Positions 47,170 to 56,124 of a stretch of 64,000 bases of DNA are shown here, piece by piece; positions within the stretch are counted from its first letter, which is position 1; every line of letters starts with the position of its first letter. The stretch is from Pseudomonas extremaustralis (GTDB lineage: Bacteria; Pseudomonadota; Gammaproteobacteria; Pseudomonadales; Pseudomonadaceae). The notes under the pieces were generated by a model. The model did not search any database and had not been told where the DNA came from. It saw only the letters and a list, made by a program, of their open reading frames with translations. A program made the position numbers and the translations under genes. The stretch is from positions 5,738,501-5,802,500 of the forward strand of contig NZ_LT629689.1 in assembly GCF_900102035.1 (NCBI RefSeq), in the 5' to 3' direction.

Positions 47170-47886
47170 ATGCTACCCACCTTCACTCAATTCGCCTCGA
47201 CCCTCGGCGGTTTTGCCCCGCTGTTGCTGAGCGGTATCTGGGTCACGCTGCAACTGGCGCTGCTGTCACTGTTGCTGGGGCTGATATTCGGCCTGCTCGG
47301 TGCGGGCGCCAAGCTGTCCAAGGTCAGGGGGTGGCGCCTGTGCGCACAGCTCTACACCACCCTGATCCGTGGAGTGCCGGACCTGCTGTTGATGTTGTTG
47401 ATTTTTTATGGGGTGCAAACCGGCTTGAGTCGTCTGACACATGAACTGGGTTGGGCCTACATCGAAATCGACCCTTTCACCGCTGGTGTGCTCACCCTGG
47501 GGTTTATCTACGGCGCCTATTTCACCGAAACCTTTCGCGGCGCATTGCTGGCTGTGCCCCGCGGCCAGTTCCAGGCGGCCAAAGCCCTTGGCATGAGCTT
47601 CAGCCAGGGTTTCGTGCATGTGATATTCCCGCAAATGATGCGCTTTGCCCTGCCGGGGTTGGGCAATAACTGGATGGTCTTGCTCAAGGCTACGGCGCTG
47701 GTGTCGATCATCGGCTTGGCGGACTTGGTGAAAGTCGCCCAGGTGGCGGGTAAAAGCAGCCAGCAGTTGCTGGCCTTTTTGCTGCTGGCGGCGTTGATCT
47801 ACCTGTTGCTCAGCAGCGCTTCGAACGCGGCATTGGGGTGGTTGACGCGTCGCTACGGCGCCAGTCAGCAGGAGTCGTCACGATGA
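47170..47886 (+). CDS. ABC transporter permease, HisQ type
   Basis: A 238-residue inner-membrane permease of the His/Glu/Gln/Arg/opine family. The EAA-type cytoplasmic loop that contacts the ATPase is visible as ALGMSFSQGFVHVIFPQMMRFALPGLGNNW. It follows the binding protein gene by 31 bases and overlaps the second permease by four. Five or so hydrophobic segments are apparent. No ATPase gene accompanies it. Confidence 0.92.
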   Translation: MLPTFTQFASTLGGFAPLLLSGIWVTLQLALLSLLLGLIFGLLGAGAKLSKVRGWRLCAQLYTTLIRGVPDLLLMLLIFYGVQTGLSRLTHELGWAYIEIDPFTAGVLTLGFIYGAYFTETFRGALLAVPRGQFQAAKALGMSFSQGFVHVIFPQMMRFALPGLGNNWMVLLKATALVSIIGLADLVKVAQVAGKSSQQLLAFLLLAALIYLLLSSASNAALGWLTRRYGASQQESSR

Positions 47887-48593
47887 TCGAGCTGATCCAG
47901 GAGTACTGGCGACCGTTCATCTATTCCGATGGCCAACAATTGACCGGCCTGGCCATGACCTTATGGCTGACCAGTGCCTCGCTGTGTCTGGGCCTGTTGT
48001 TGGCATTGCCACTGTCCATCGCCAGGGTGTCGCCGCGGCGCTGGCTGCGGTGGCCGGTGCAGGGTTTCACCTACCTGTTTCGCGGCACGCCGCTGTATAT
48101 CCAGTTGCTGATTTTCTACACCGGTATCTACAGCATTGCCGCCGTGCGTGAACAGCCGTGGCTCGACGGGTTTTTCCGCGAGGCGCTGAACTGCACACTG
48201 TTGGCGTTCGCCCTGAATACTGGGGCCTACACCACGGAAATCCTGGCGGGTGCCATTCGGACGATGCCTCGCGGTGAAATCGAGGCCGCGCGGTCCCTGG
48301 GGTTTGACGGCTGGAAGCTATACGTCCACCTGATCATGCCCTCGGCCCTGCGCCGTGCATTGCCTTACTACAGCAATGAAGTGATTTTCATGCTGCATTC
48401 CACCACGTTGGCGTTCACGGCCACGGTGCCGGACATCCTTAAAATTGCCCGGGATGCCAATGCCGCTACGTTCCTGACTTTCCAAGCCTTTGGCATCGCG
48501 GCGGTCCTTTACCTGTGCATAACGTTTGCCTTGGTTGGCCTGTTTCGTCTGGCTGAACGGCGTTGGCTGAGCTTTCTCGACGCAGGCCGATAG
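47883..48593 (+). CDS. ABC transporter permease, HisM type
   Basis: A 236-residue permease paralogous to the preceding one. The EAA loop reads EAARSLGFDGWKLYVHLIMPSALRRALPYYSNEV. The reading frame is open from 47838, but the ATG at 47883 overlaps the upstream stop (ATGA) and starts the conserved N-terminus MIELIQEYWRPFIYSDG. With the HisQ-like gene it forms the heterodimeric channel of an amino-acid importer. Confidence 0.92.
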   Translation: MIELIQEYWRPFIYSDGQQLTGLAMTLWLTSASLCLGLLLALPLSIARVSPRRWLRWPVQGFTYLFRGTPLYIQLLIFYTGIYSIAAVREQPWLDGFFREALNCTLLAFALNTGAYTTEILAGAIRTMPRGEIEAARSLGFDGWKLYVHLIMPSALRRALPYYSNEVIFMLHSTTLAFTATVPDILKIARDANAATFLTFQAFGIAAVLYLCITFALVGLFRLAERRWLSFLDAGR

Positions 48594-48602
48594 GAGGCCG
48601 AT

Positions 48603-49715
48603 ATGCAAACTCACGTACATCAATTACTGGCGCCCGTACCGGGTACCACGCGGCAGATCCATAGCTTTCATTACGGTCCGGCCCAGGCGGCGCGCAAGGT
48701 TTACCTCCAGGCTTCCCTGCACGCCGATGAACTGCCGGGGATGTTGGTGTTATGGCACCTGAAGCAGCAACTGGCGTATCTGGAGGCGCAAGGGTTGCTG
48801 CGCTGGTCGGTTGTGCTGGTGCCAGTGGCCAATCCGCTGGGGTTGGAGCAAGTGTTGATGGACGTGCCTCAGGGGCGCTTCGATAACGACAGTCGGGAGA
48901 ACTTCAATCGTTTCTTCCTGGATGTCGGCCAGCAGGTCGGCGATCGTGTCCAAGGCGTGTTGGTCGATGATCCGGCTGAAAATCTGCACCTGATCCGCTC
49001 GACCCTGCGGCAAACACTGGCCAGCCAGGTACCGACGACGCAATTGCAATCCATGCGCTTGATCTTGCAAGCGCTGGCCTGTGACGCCGATATCGTGCTC
49101 GACCTGCATTGCGATTTCGAAGCCGTGCAGCACCTGTATCTGTCGCCGGATTTCTGGTCGGACGTGGAGCCCCTGGCGCGCTACCTGGGCGCCAGGGCCT
49201 GCTTTTTGGCCAAAGAGGCGGGAGGGCAATCGTTCGACGAGTGCTTTACGTTGTTCTGGGCGCAGATGCAGGCGCGTTTTGCCGGACGCTTTGCGTCGCC
49301 AGGCTTCGCCGTGACCGTGGAATTACGAGGCGTTGCCGACGTGGATCACGGGCTGGCGCGCCAGGATTGTCAGGCGTTGATTCACTACCTGATTCAGCGC
49401 GGCGCCATTGATGGCCAGGCGCCGCCATTGCCGCCCTTACTGAACCCGCCGACACCGTTGGCGGGAGTCGAGCCGGTGATCAGCCCGGTGGGGGGCTTGA
49501 TTGTGTTTTGCGCGCAGGTGGGGGATTACCTGAAAGCCGGGCAAATCCTGGCCGAAGTGATTGACCCGATCACTGACCGGGTGACACCGGTTGCGTGTTC
49601 GCGAGAGGGGCTTTTGTATGTTCGATCGGTGCGACGCATGGCGACTGCGGGGATGACGATTGCCCATGTCGCGGGCCTGGAGGCCTATCGGCAGGGCTAT
49701 CTGTTGTCGCCTTGA
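48603..49715 (+). CDS. Succinylglutamate desuccinylase / aspartoacylase-like zinc hydrolase
   Basis: A 370-residue M14-like hydrolase that removes an acyl group from an N-acylated amino acid. Zinc ligands are visible as His40/Glu43 in SLHADELPGM and His169 in DIVLDLHCDFEAVQH. The C-terminal beta domain carries ISPVGGLIVFCAQVGDYLKAGQILAEVIDP. Relatives include AstE, aspartoacylase and the ectoine-degradation deacetylase DoeB. It is 9 bases downstream of the second permease and probably acts on the imported compound or a demethylation product. The specific acyl group cannot be read from the sequence. Confidence 0.87.
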   Translation: MQTHVHQLLAPVPGTTRQIHSFHYGPAQAARKVYLQASLHADELPGMLVLWHLKQQLAYLEAQGLLRWSVVLVPVANPLGLEQVLMDVPQGRFDNDSRENFNRFFLDVGQQVGDRVQGVLVDDPAENLHLIRSTLRQTLASQVPTTQLQSMRLILQALACDADIVLDLHCDFEAVQHLYLSPDFWSDVEPLARYLGARACFLAKEAGGQSFDECFTLFWAQMQARFAGRFASPGFAVTVELRGVADVDHGLARQDCQALIHYLIQRGAIDGQAPPLPPLLNPPTPLAGVEPVISPVGGLIVFCAQVGDYLKAGQILAEVIDPITDRVTPVACSREGLLYVRSVRRMATAGMTIAHVAGLEAYRQGYLLSP

Positions 49716-49727
49716 TTCAGTCTCGAA

Positions 49728-50282
49728 TCAGGGCAGGGGTGAAAAGGGCGAACGTCCATCCGCACTCTGCAGTTCCTGCAGGTAGTTGCGGAAAATCTGT
49801 CCAAGCACCTGGGTGGCCAACTCGAGTTCGTCGCGCTGCATGTGCTCGGCGACTTCGTCGGCGGTGTCCAGTGCGTCTTCGGCACCATTGACCGCGGCCA
49901 TTTTCAGCACGATGTAGGCCTGGACGTTATTGGCCGGTACGCCTTCACCTTTGTAGAACATGGTACCCAGCTGGAACTGCGCCTGGGCATGGCCTTGCAA
50001 CGAGGCTTTCTCGAAGTAGTTCAATGCTTTGTTGAGGTCGCGGGCGGGGTTATTGCTGTCGTGGTAGTACTCGCCCAACTCGTATTGCGCCTGCGCATCC
50101 CCGCCGTCGGCCAGTTTCTGGCACGCGCTCAGGGCTTCGGCCTGGCTGTCTGGCTGGGTATTGAGGGTGCAACGACCCATCGCTGGGATTAACAACGAGT
50201 TGCCGCCTGCTTGTGCATGTGCCAGCAGCGGCTGAAGGAGCAACAGGCAGCCCAGAACCAGGGTGCGGCCGGTGCGTTTCAT
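49728..50282 (-). CDS. Periplasmic Sel1-repeat protein
   Basis: A 184-residue exported protein with a signal sequence ending HAQA and two to three Sel1-like (TPR-type) repeats, AQAQYELGEYYHDSNNPARDLNKALNYF and AQAQFQLGTMFYKGEGVPANNVQAYIVLKMAA. Such proteins mediate protein-protein contacts. Its start is taken at 50282 because the longer frame (50342) adds a segment with no signal-like character. It is convergent with the accessory cluster, with only 12 bases between the stops; TGATTC/GAATCA at 49713-49730 forms a small stem there. Confidence 0.85.
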   Translation of the reverse strand: MKRTGRTLVLGCLLLLQPLLAHAQAGGNSLLIPAMGRCTLNTQPDSQAEALSACQKLADGGDAQAQYELGEYYHDSNNPARDLNKALNYFEKASLQGHAQAQFQLGTMFYKGEGVPANNVQAYIVLKMAAVNGAEDALDTADEVAEHMQRDELELATQVLGQIFRNYLQELQSADGRSPFSPLP

Positions 50283-50468
50283 GGGAATCGACTTACCTCT
50301 GACGGGGCACGCGGACCCTCGCGGGATCCAATAAGCGCGCATTATGAAATAAGCAGGCCCCTGCTTACAAAGTCTTTACTCGTTTTTCTGCTGGTTGGGC
50401 AAGTTATCTGCCGGATTGCAGGTGGTTTCTCGAAAAAAAACCGAAATTTCTGTAAGCAAAGACGCAAG

Positions 50469-50500
50469 TCAGACACCGCCAGGACGGTGTCTGATTTTTT
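50469..50500 (+). terminator. Intrinsic terminator oriented away from any annotated + strand gene
   Basis: TCAGACACCG and CGGTGTCTGA form a perfect 10-bp stem with a 6-base loop, followed by six T residues on the plus strand. It lies 8 bases beyond the hemL stop on the opposite strand. For hemL the reverse orientation has only CTTGCGTCTTT after the stem, so termination is better in the plus direction, where no gene precedes it. Confidence 0.75.
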
Positions 50501-50507
50501 CGGCCAT

Positions 50508-51791
50508 TTATTTCAGGGCAGCGAACGCGCGTTCGGCGGCATCGAGGGTCAGTTTCAGTTCGGCGTCGCCATGGGCGATAGAAGTGAAGCCGGCTTCGAA
50601 GGCACTGGGGGCCAGGTACACGCCACCTTCGAGCATCAGATGGAAGAAGCGCTTGAACAGGTTGGCATCGCTGCCCATCACGTCATCGAAGGTGACGATG
50701 TCGTCTGCACCGCTGAAGTACAGGCCGAACATGCCGCCCGCCTGGGTGGTCACGAATGGGATACCGGCGGCGTCGGCGCGCTGTTGCAGGCCGTCGAGCA
50801 GGCGGGTGGTGTAGTCGGTCAGCTCGGCGTGGAAGCCAGGGCGGCTGATCAGGCGCAGGGTGGTCAGGCCGGCGGCCATGGCCAGGGGGTTACCCGACAG
50901 TGTGCCTGCCTGGTACACCGGGCCCAGTGGGGCGATGTATTGCATGATTTCACGCTTGCCACCAAAGCAGCCGACCGGCATGCCGCCGCCGATGATCTTG
51001 CCGAAGGTGCTCAGGTCCGGCGTGACGCCGTAATGCGCCTGGGCACCGCCAAGGGCCACACGGAAACCGGTCATCACTTCGTCGAAGATCAGCACCACGC
51101 CGTGCTTGTCGCACTGCTCGCGCAGGCCTTCGAGGAAACCTGGCGCCGGTGGCACGCAGTTCATGTTGCCGGCAACCGGCTCGACGATGATGCAGGCCAC
51201 GTCCTGGCCGACTTCGCTGAGCATCTGCTCAACGGCGCCGATGTCGTTGAACGGCAGGGTCAGGGTGTGTTTGGCAAAGGCGGCGGGCACGCCGGCCGAA
51301 CTCGGTACGCCCTGGGTCAGCGCGCCGGAGCCGGCCTTGACCAGCAGGCTGTCGGAGTGGCCGTGGTAGCAGCCTTCGAACTTGATGATGCTGTCGCGGC
51401 CGGTAAAACCACGGGCCAGGCGGATTGCGCTCATGGTCGCTTCGGTGCCGGAGCTGACCATGCGCACCATCTCCATCGACGGCACGATCGAGCAGACCAG
51501 ATCGGCCATCTCGGTTTCCATGGCGGTCGGCGCGCCATAGGACAGGCCGTGTTCCAACTGCTTGCGCACGGCGTCCAGCACATCCGGATGGCTGTGGCCG
51601 AGGATCATCGGGCCCCAGGAGCCCACGTAGTCGACGTAGCGTTTGTCGTCTTCGTCGGTGACGTAGGCGCCTTCGGCATGCTTGAAGAACAACGGCGTGC
51701 CGCCGACGCTCTTGAACGCACGCACGGGGGAGTTCACACCGCCGGGGATGTGTTTCTGGGCATTGGCAAACAGGGTTTCGGAACGGGACAT
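50508..51791 (-). CDS. hemL: Glutamate-1-semialdehyde 2,1-aminomutase
   Basis: HemL makes 5-aminolevulinate for tetrapyrrole synthesis by PLP-dependent amino transfer. The 427-residue protein has the class III aminotransferase lysine in [19 protein letters not shown], and the PLP-binding FSSG-like region around [19 protein letters not shown]. Length is exact for the family. It is the third gene of a thiD-thiE-hemL run; the gap to thiE is 11 bases. Confidence 0.97.
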   Translation of the reverse strand: MSRSETLFANAQKHIPGGVNSPVRAFKSVGGTPLFFKHAEGAYVTDEDDKRYVDYVGSWGPMILGHSHPDVLDAVRKQLEHGLSYGAPTAMETEMADLVCSIVPSMEMVRMVSSGTEATMSAIRLARGFTGRDSIIKFEGCYHGHSDSLLVKAGSGALTQGVPSSAGVPAAFAKHTLTLPFNDIGAVEQMLSEVGQDVACIIVEPVAGNMNCVPPAPGFLEGLREQCDKHGVVLIFDEVMTGFRVALGGAQAHYGVTPDLSTFGKIIGGGMPVGCFGGKREIMQYIAPLGPVYQAGTLSGNPLAMAAGLTTLRLISRPGFHAELTDYTTRLLDGLQQRADAAGIPFVTTQAGGMFGLYFSGADDIVTFDDVMGSDANLFKRFFHLMLEGGVYLAPSAFEAGFTSIAHGDAELKLTLDAAERAFAALK

Positions 51792-51802
51792 GATCGGGCT
51801 CT

Positions 51803-52432
51803 CTAAACGGAATGCTTAAGAAGGTCGTTGAAGGCGCGGGCGCGGCGCGTGACTTCCTGGGTGCTGTCGGCGCCGAACAGGCCGTGTACCACGGCGAGCA
51901 GGTCAGCCCCATGGGCTATCAGCGGTTCGGCGTTTTCCAGGGTAATGCCACCGATCACGCAGATCGGCAACTGCAACCGCGCACGGGCCTGGGCCAGCAT
52001 CTCGACGGTGGCGGCGGATGCGCCGGGCTTGGTGTTGGAATTGAAGAAGCGGCCAAAGGCGACATAACTGGCGCCTTCCTTCGCGGCCTGCTCGGCCAGT
52101 TCGATCTGGCTGTGGCAGGTCGCGCCGATGATCGCCTTGGAACCCAGTAGCGCGCGGGCCGGGGTCAGCGGGCCATCGGTCTGCCCCAGGTGCACGCCGA
52201 CGCCCAGGCGCGCGGCCAATTCGGCATCGTCGTTGATGATCAGCCGGGTCTTGTAGCGCGAGCACAACTCACGCAGCTTTTCGGCTTCGCGCAGGCGCCG
52301 TGCTTCGTCGGTGCTTTTGTCGCGGTACTGCAGCAGGGTCACGCCACCGTCCAACGCCGCTTCGACGTAGGCGAGGAACTTGCCGGCCAACAGTTGACTG
52401 TCGGTAATGGCGTAAAGGCCACGTAGTTTCAT
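51803..52432 (-). CDS. thiE: Thiamine-phosphate synthase
   Basis: ThiE joins hydroxymethylpyrimidine diphosphate to thiazole phosphate. The 209-residue protein begins [19 protein letters not shown] and has [16 protein letters not shown], the [19 protein letters not shown] metal/phosphate region and the phosphate-binding [27 protein letters not shown]. It sits between thiD and hemL, as in other pseudomonads. Confidence 0.95.
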   Translation of the reverse strand: MKLRGLYAITDSQLLAGKFLAYVEAALDGGVTLLQYRDKSTDEARRLREAEKLRELCSRYKTRLIINDDAELAARLGVGVHLGQTDGPLTPARALLGSKAIIGATCHSQIELAEQAAKEGASYVAFGRFFNSNTKPGASAATVEMLAQARARLQLPICVIGGITLENAEPLIAHGADLLAVVHGLFGADSTQEVTRRARAFNDLLKHSV

Positions 52433-52464
52433 CGGGCAGGCCCCTTGATGTTGCGAACAGAAAG

Positions 52465-53262
52465 TTACGAGCAGAAATCCAGCGGCAGACGGCGCGGTAC
52501 AAATTGGCCCTGGCCGAGTTGTTCGGCGTCACGCAGGGTACGCCAAGTGTAGTTGAGCGCCGATTGCACGGCGCTGACCAGGCCTTCACCCTGGGCGATC
52601 CGCCCGGCCAGGGCGCTGGCCAGTGTGCAACCCGAACCGTGATAGCTGCCGGGCAGGCGTTGGCAAGTAAAGGTCTGGCGCGTGCCGTCGCGGCTATAGA
52701 GACGATTGTGCACTTCGTGTTCGTCGCCATGGCCACCGGTGATCAACAGGTGCTTGATAAACGGCAGCAGCTTCTCGGCGCATTCGTCCGCCGTGCCTTC
52801 TGGCAGTTCGGCGAGGATGCGTGCTTCGGGCAGGTTCGGTGTGGCGATCAGCGACAACGGCAACAGCCGCTCGCGCATGGCGTAACCCACTTCGTCCTTA
52901 CCCAGGCTGCCACCGCCGCCGGCGCGTAGCACCGGGTCGCACACCACCGGCAGGTGCGGGTGCGCCTGCAGCAGCTCGACCACGGTGTCGACCATCGTGG
53001 TGGAACCGAGCATGCCAAGCTTGACCGCCGCCACTTCGGAGTCGCTGAGCACGGCATTGGCCTGGGCCAGTACCCACTCGCGGTCGAGCACGCGGAAATC
53101 GCTGACATTGACGGTGTTCTGCACAGTCAGGGCCGTGACGGTCGGAGCCGCATGGCAGCCTTGGGCGAGCAGGGCTTCGATATCTGCCTGCAAGCCGGCG
53201 CCACCACTGGGATCATGGCCGGAGAGACAGAGGACAACAGGGCGAGAGCTGTAGATATTCAT
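52465..53262 (-). CDS. thiD: Hydroxymethylpyrimidine (phosphate) kinase
   Basis: ThiD phosphorylates hydroxymethylpyrimidine twice to give the thiamine precursor. The 265-residue protein carries the ribokinase-like [19 protein letters not shown] start and the C-terminal [21 protein letters not shown] motif with the catalytic aspartate region replaced by the family's C-T-L pattern. The ATG at 53262 (not 53283) matches the family N-terminus. It is divergent from ladS. Confidence 0.94.
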   Translation of the reverse strand: MNIYSSRPVVLCLSGHDPSGGAGLQADIEALLAQGCHAAPTVTALTVQNTVNVSDFRVLDREWVLAQANAVLSDSEVAAVKLGMLGSTTMVDTVVELLQAHPHLPVVCDPVLRAGGGGSLGKDEVGYAMRERLLPLSLIATPNLPEARILAELPEGTADECAEKLLPFIKHLLITGGHGDEHEVHNRLYSRDGTRQTFTCQRLPGSYHGSGCTLASALAGRIAQGEGLVSAVQSALNYTWRTLRDAEQLGQGQFVPRRLPLDFCS

Positions 53263-53538
53263 GGTGCGCGAGCTTACCACCAAACGCTTTTTGCGTGGCT
53301 GTCTGGCGATGGTTGAATTTTGCCCTGATCGTGACGCTTTTGGGGTGTGTGGATAAGTCGCGAAACTGCGCTGAAAGCCTCGATCTAGAGCCTCTCAAAA
53401 AATTATAAGGATGGTGTCAAATGGCCTCTGGCGGCTATGCTAAAGTGGATTCAAATAACTTACGGTACCGCCGGTGTACGTCTTCTCAAAGGGAATGGGG
53501 GCTTTTTGACATAACCGGACAGGCCACGCTGGGGCTCT

Positions 53539-55929
53539 ATGCGCTATTTGTTGATTTTATTGTTGTGCGGGCTGCCCATGCTCGCCAGCGCCATCGAGTT
53601 CAACCAGGACACGCAACGCCTGCCGCTGGGCCGGGCCATGCAAGTGCTCGAAGACCCGACCACCGCACTCACCATCGCCGATGTCAGCGCGCCTTCCGCC
53701 GCCACACGGTTCAAACCCCACGATAAAGACACTCTCAACGCCGGTTACTCGCGCTCGGTATTCTGGCTCAAGGTCAATCTGCAGTACCTGCCCAACGACC
53801 TCCAGACCCAGCGCACCTGGTTGCTGGAACTGGCGTACCCACCCCTGGACCACCTTGACCTTTACCTGCCCGACAGCTCAGGCACCTATCGTCTGGCCGG
53901 GCGCACCGGCGATGCGCTGCCCTTTGCCAGCCGCGAGATTCGTCAGAACAACTATTTGTTCAAGGTCGACTTCAGCCCGGGTGAGGCGAAAACCGTGTAC
54001 CTGCGCCTGCAAAGCGAAGGCTCGATCCAGGCCCCGCTGACGCTCTGGTCCAGCACCGCCTATCTGGAACAACAACCGCTGCGGCTGTACGTGCTCGGCC
54101 TGATCTACGGTGTGTTGCTGGGGATGCTGGTCTACAACCTGTTCATCTACCTCAGCGTGCGCGACACCAGCTACCTCTATTACATCTTCTATATCGCGTC
54201 GTTCGGCATGTACCAACTGTCGGTCAATGGCGCGGCGGTGGAGTATTTCTGGCCGGACAACCCCTGGTGGGCGAATGCCGCAACGCCGTTCCTGATCGGT
54301 TCGGCGGCGTTGTTCGGCAGCCTGTTCGCGCGCAGTTTCCTGCACACCGCCCAACACAGCCGCTGGATCAACCGCTTGCTGCTGGGGCTGGTGGCCGCTG
54401 GCGCGGTGGTGATGCTGCTGTCGCTGATGACCAGCTACGCCCTGGCGCTGCGCCTGGCCACCGCGCTGGCGCTGGTGTTTACCGTGACCGTGTTTGTCGC
54501 CGCCATCAAGGCTTGGTACTGCGGCCAGCGTGTGGCGCGCTATTTCATCATCGCCTGGTCGGCGTTCCTGCTCGGTGGGGTGGTCAATACCCTGATGGTG
54601 CTGGGCTATTTGCCCAACGTATTCCTGACCATGTACGCCAGCCAGATCGGTTCGGCGATCGAGGTGGCGCTGTTGTCGCTGGCCCTGGCCGATCGCATCA
54701 ACGCTATGCGCGAGCAGCAGGCACAGATCCTGTTCGATGCCAGCCAGAAGCTTGAAGCGCTCAATGTGCAACTGGCTCGCAGCAACCGGCTCAAGGACGA
54801 ATTCCTGGCCACCTTGACCCACGAGTTGCGCACGCCCATGAATGGGGTGATCGGTTCGCTCGAACTGATGCAGACCGTGCCCCTGGACGCGGACCTGGCG
54901 CAGTACCAGCAAACCGCCGCCGGTTCGGCGCGGGACATGATGCGCATGGTCAACGGTATTCTCACCCTCACCGAGTTGCAGGCCGGACGCCTGACCGCCC
55001 AGTCCGAAATGTTCAGTCTGCGCGGCATGCTCGATACCCTGCACCAGCAATTCAGCGCCAGCGCCCAGAGCAAGGGCCTGGCGTTTTCCATCGAGGTGGC
55101 GCACGAACTGCCGGACCGCGTAGCGGGCGACGCCGACAAATTGCTCCAGTGCCTGGATTGCCTGCTGGACAACGCCTTCAAGTTCACTCACGCAGGGGCG
55201 GTGCGTCTGCAAGTGGTGGGGGCGCCCCAGAGTGACGCAGGCTTGCGCCTGAGCTTTATTGTCACGGACACCGGTATTGGCTTTGCGTCCCTCGACGATG
55301 CCACCCTGTACCAGCGCTTTTTCCAGCTCGACGGCTCCAGCACCCGCGAATACGGCGGCCTGGGTATCGGCCTGGCGATCTGCCGGCAGTTGATCGAGCT
55401 GCAAGGGGGCTGTCTCACCCATCATTCCGAGCCACGCAAGGGTAGCCGCTTCCAGTTGGAAGTGGCGGTCATCCCGGTGCCGCCAGAACCCAGACAAGCG
55501 CCGGACCGACAGCGCGCGCCCCAGGACTGCGCGGTCCTGCTGGTGGATGACAACAGCGTGGGCCAACTGGTGGTGCGCGGCATGTTGCTCAGGCTTGGCT
55601 ATCGGGTCAAAACCGTCGACAGCAGCCTGGCGGCGTTGGCGGCCTTGCGGGGGGAACACTTCGACGCCGTCTTGTTGGATATGCCTGAAGGTGGTTTCTC
55701 ATTGTGTTGCCAGATTCGTGCGTTGCCTGGCTGCGGCGAATTGCCGGTGATTGCCTTGAGTACGTCGCTGAATGTGTCGCAGCGTGAGCATGGCCATGGC
55801 ATCGGTGTCTCTGATCGACTGGCCAAACCTGTGCGTTTCGAGGCGTTGCAGGCCGTGTTGGCGCGCCGTTTGTTGGGTGCAGACGAGGGTGAAAGCGCCG
55901 GTCATTCGGCGGGTATGCCACTTTTTTAA
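53539..55929 (+). CDS. ladS: Hybrid sensor histidine kinase LadS
   Basis: A 796-residue membrane kinase. After a signal-like start, residues 25-160 form a periplasmic 7TMR-DISMED2 sensory domain, 175-390 seven membrane helices (7TMR-DISM), then HisKA with His428 in LATLTHELRTPMNG, HATPase_c (DNAFKF, DTGIGF and GLGIGLAI boxes) and a receiver domain with Asp714 in AVLLDMPEGG. The domain order, length (795 in P. aeruginosa) and location next to thiD-thiE-hemL identify LadS, which feeds GacS signalling and switches between motile and sessile life; in P. aeruginosa the DISMED2 domain responds to calcium. The D-M-P-E-G-G motif lacks the usual D-G, so phosphorelay behaviour could differ. Confidence 0.9.
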   Translation: MRYLLILLLCGLPMLASAIEFNQDTQRLPLGRAMQVLEDPTTALTIADVSAPSAATRFKPHDKDTLNAGYSRSVFWLKVNLQYLPNDLQTQRTWLLELAYPPLDHLDLYLPDSSGTYRLAGRTGDALPFASREIRQNNYLFKVDFSPGEAKTVYLRLQSEGSIQAPLTLWSSTAYLEQQPLRLYVLGLIYGVLLGMLVYNLFIYLSVRDTSYLYYIFYIASFGMYQLSVNGAAVEYFWPDNPWWANAATPFLIGSAALFGSLFARSFLHTAQHSRWINRLLLGLVAAGAVVMLLSLMTSYALALRLATALALVFTVTVFVAAIKAWYCGQRVARYFIIAWSAFLLGGVVNTLMVLGYLPNVFLTMYASQIGSAIEVALLSLALADRINAMREQQAQILFDASQKLEALNVQLARSNRLKDEFLATLTHELRTPMNGVIGSLELMQTVPLDADLAQYQQTAAGSARDMMRMVNGILTLTELQAGRLTAQSEMFSLRGMLDTLHQQFSASAQSKGLAFSIEVAHELPDRVAGDADKLLQCLDCLLDNAFKFTHAGAVRLQVVGAPQSDAGLRLSFIVTDTGIGFASLDDATLYQRFFQLDGSSTREYGGLGIGLAICRQLIELQGGCLTHHSEPRKGSRFQLEVAVIPVPPEPRQAPDRQRAPQDCAVLLVDDNSVGQLVVRGMLLRLGYRVKTVDSSLAALAALRGEHFDAVLLDMPEGGFSLCCQIRALPGCGELPVIALSTSLNVSQREHGHGIGVSDRLAKPVRFEALQAVLARRLLGADEGESAGHSAGMPLF

Positions 55930-55981
55930 GTGCCGGGACGATGCTTAACTGAAATGCCGGCCTTAATCGACATGCCCCGTT

Positions 55982-56081
55982 TGTAGGAGCGAGCTTGCTC
56001 GCGAAAAACCTGAGAGCGACGCGTTTATCCAGGATTTACGCGTTATCGTTGACGTTCTTCGCGAGCAAGCTCGCTCCTACA
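55982..56081. repeat. REP-type inverted repeat pair, family B
   Basis: TGTAGGAGCGAGCTTGCTCGCGAA faces TTCGCGAGCAAGCTCGCTCCTACA, with perfect 24-base arms and about 50 bases between them. This is the best preserved family B copy in the window. It lies between ladS and the acyl-CoA dehydrogenase gene. Confidence 0.9.
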
Positions 56082-56124
56082 GAAGTGCTGCACTCGACAT
56101 GGCCTTTTTTCCAGGAGGCCCGTC

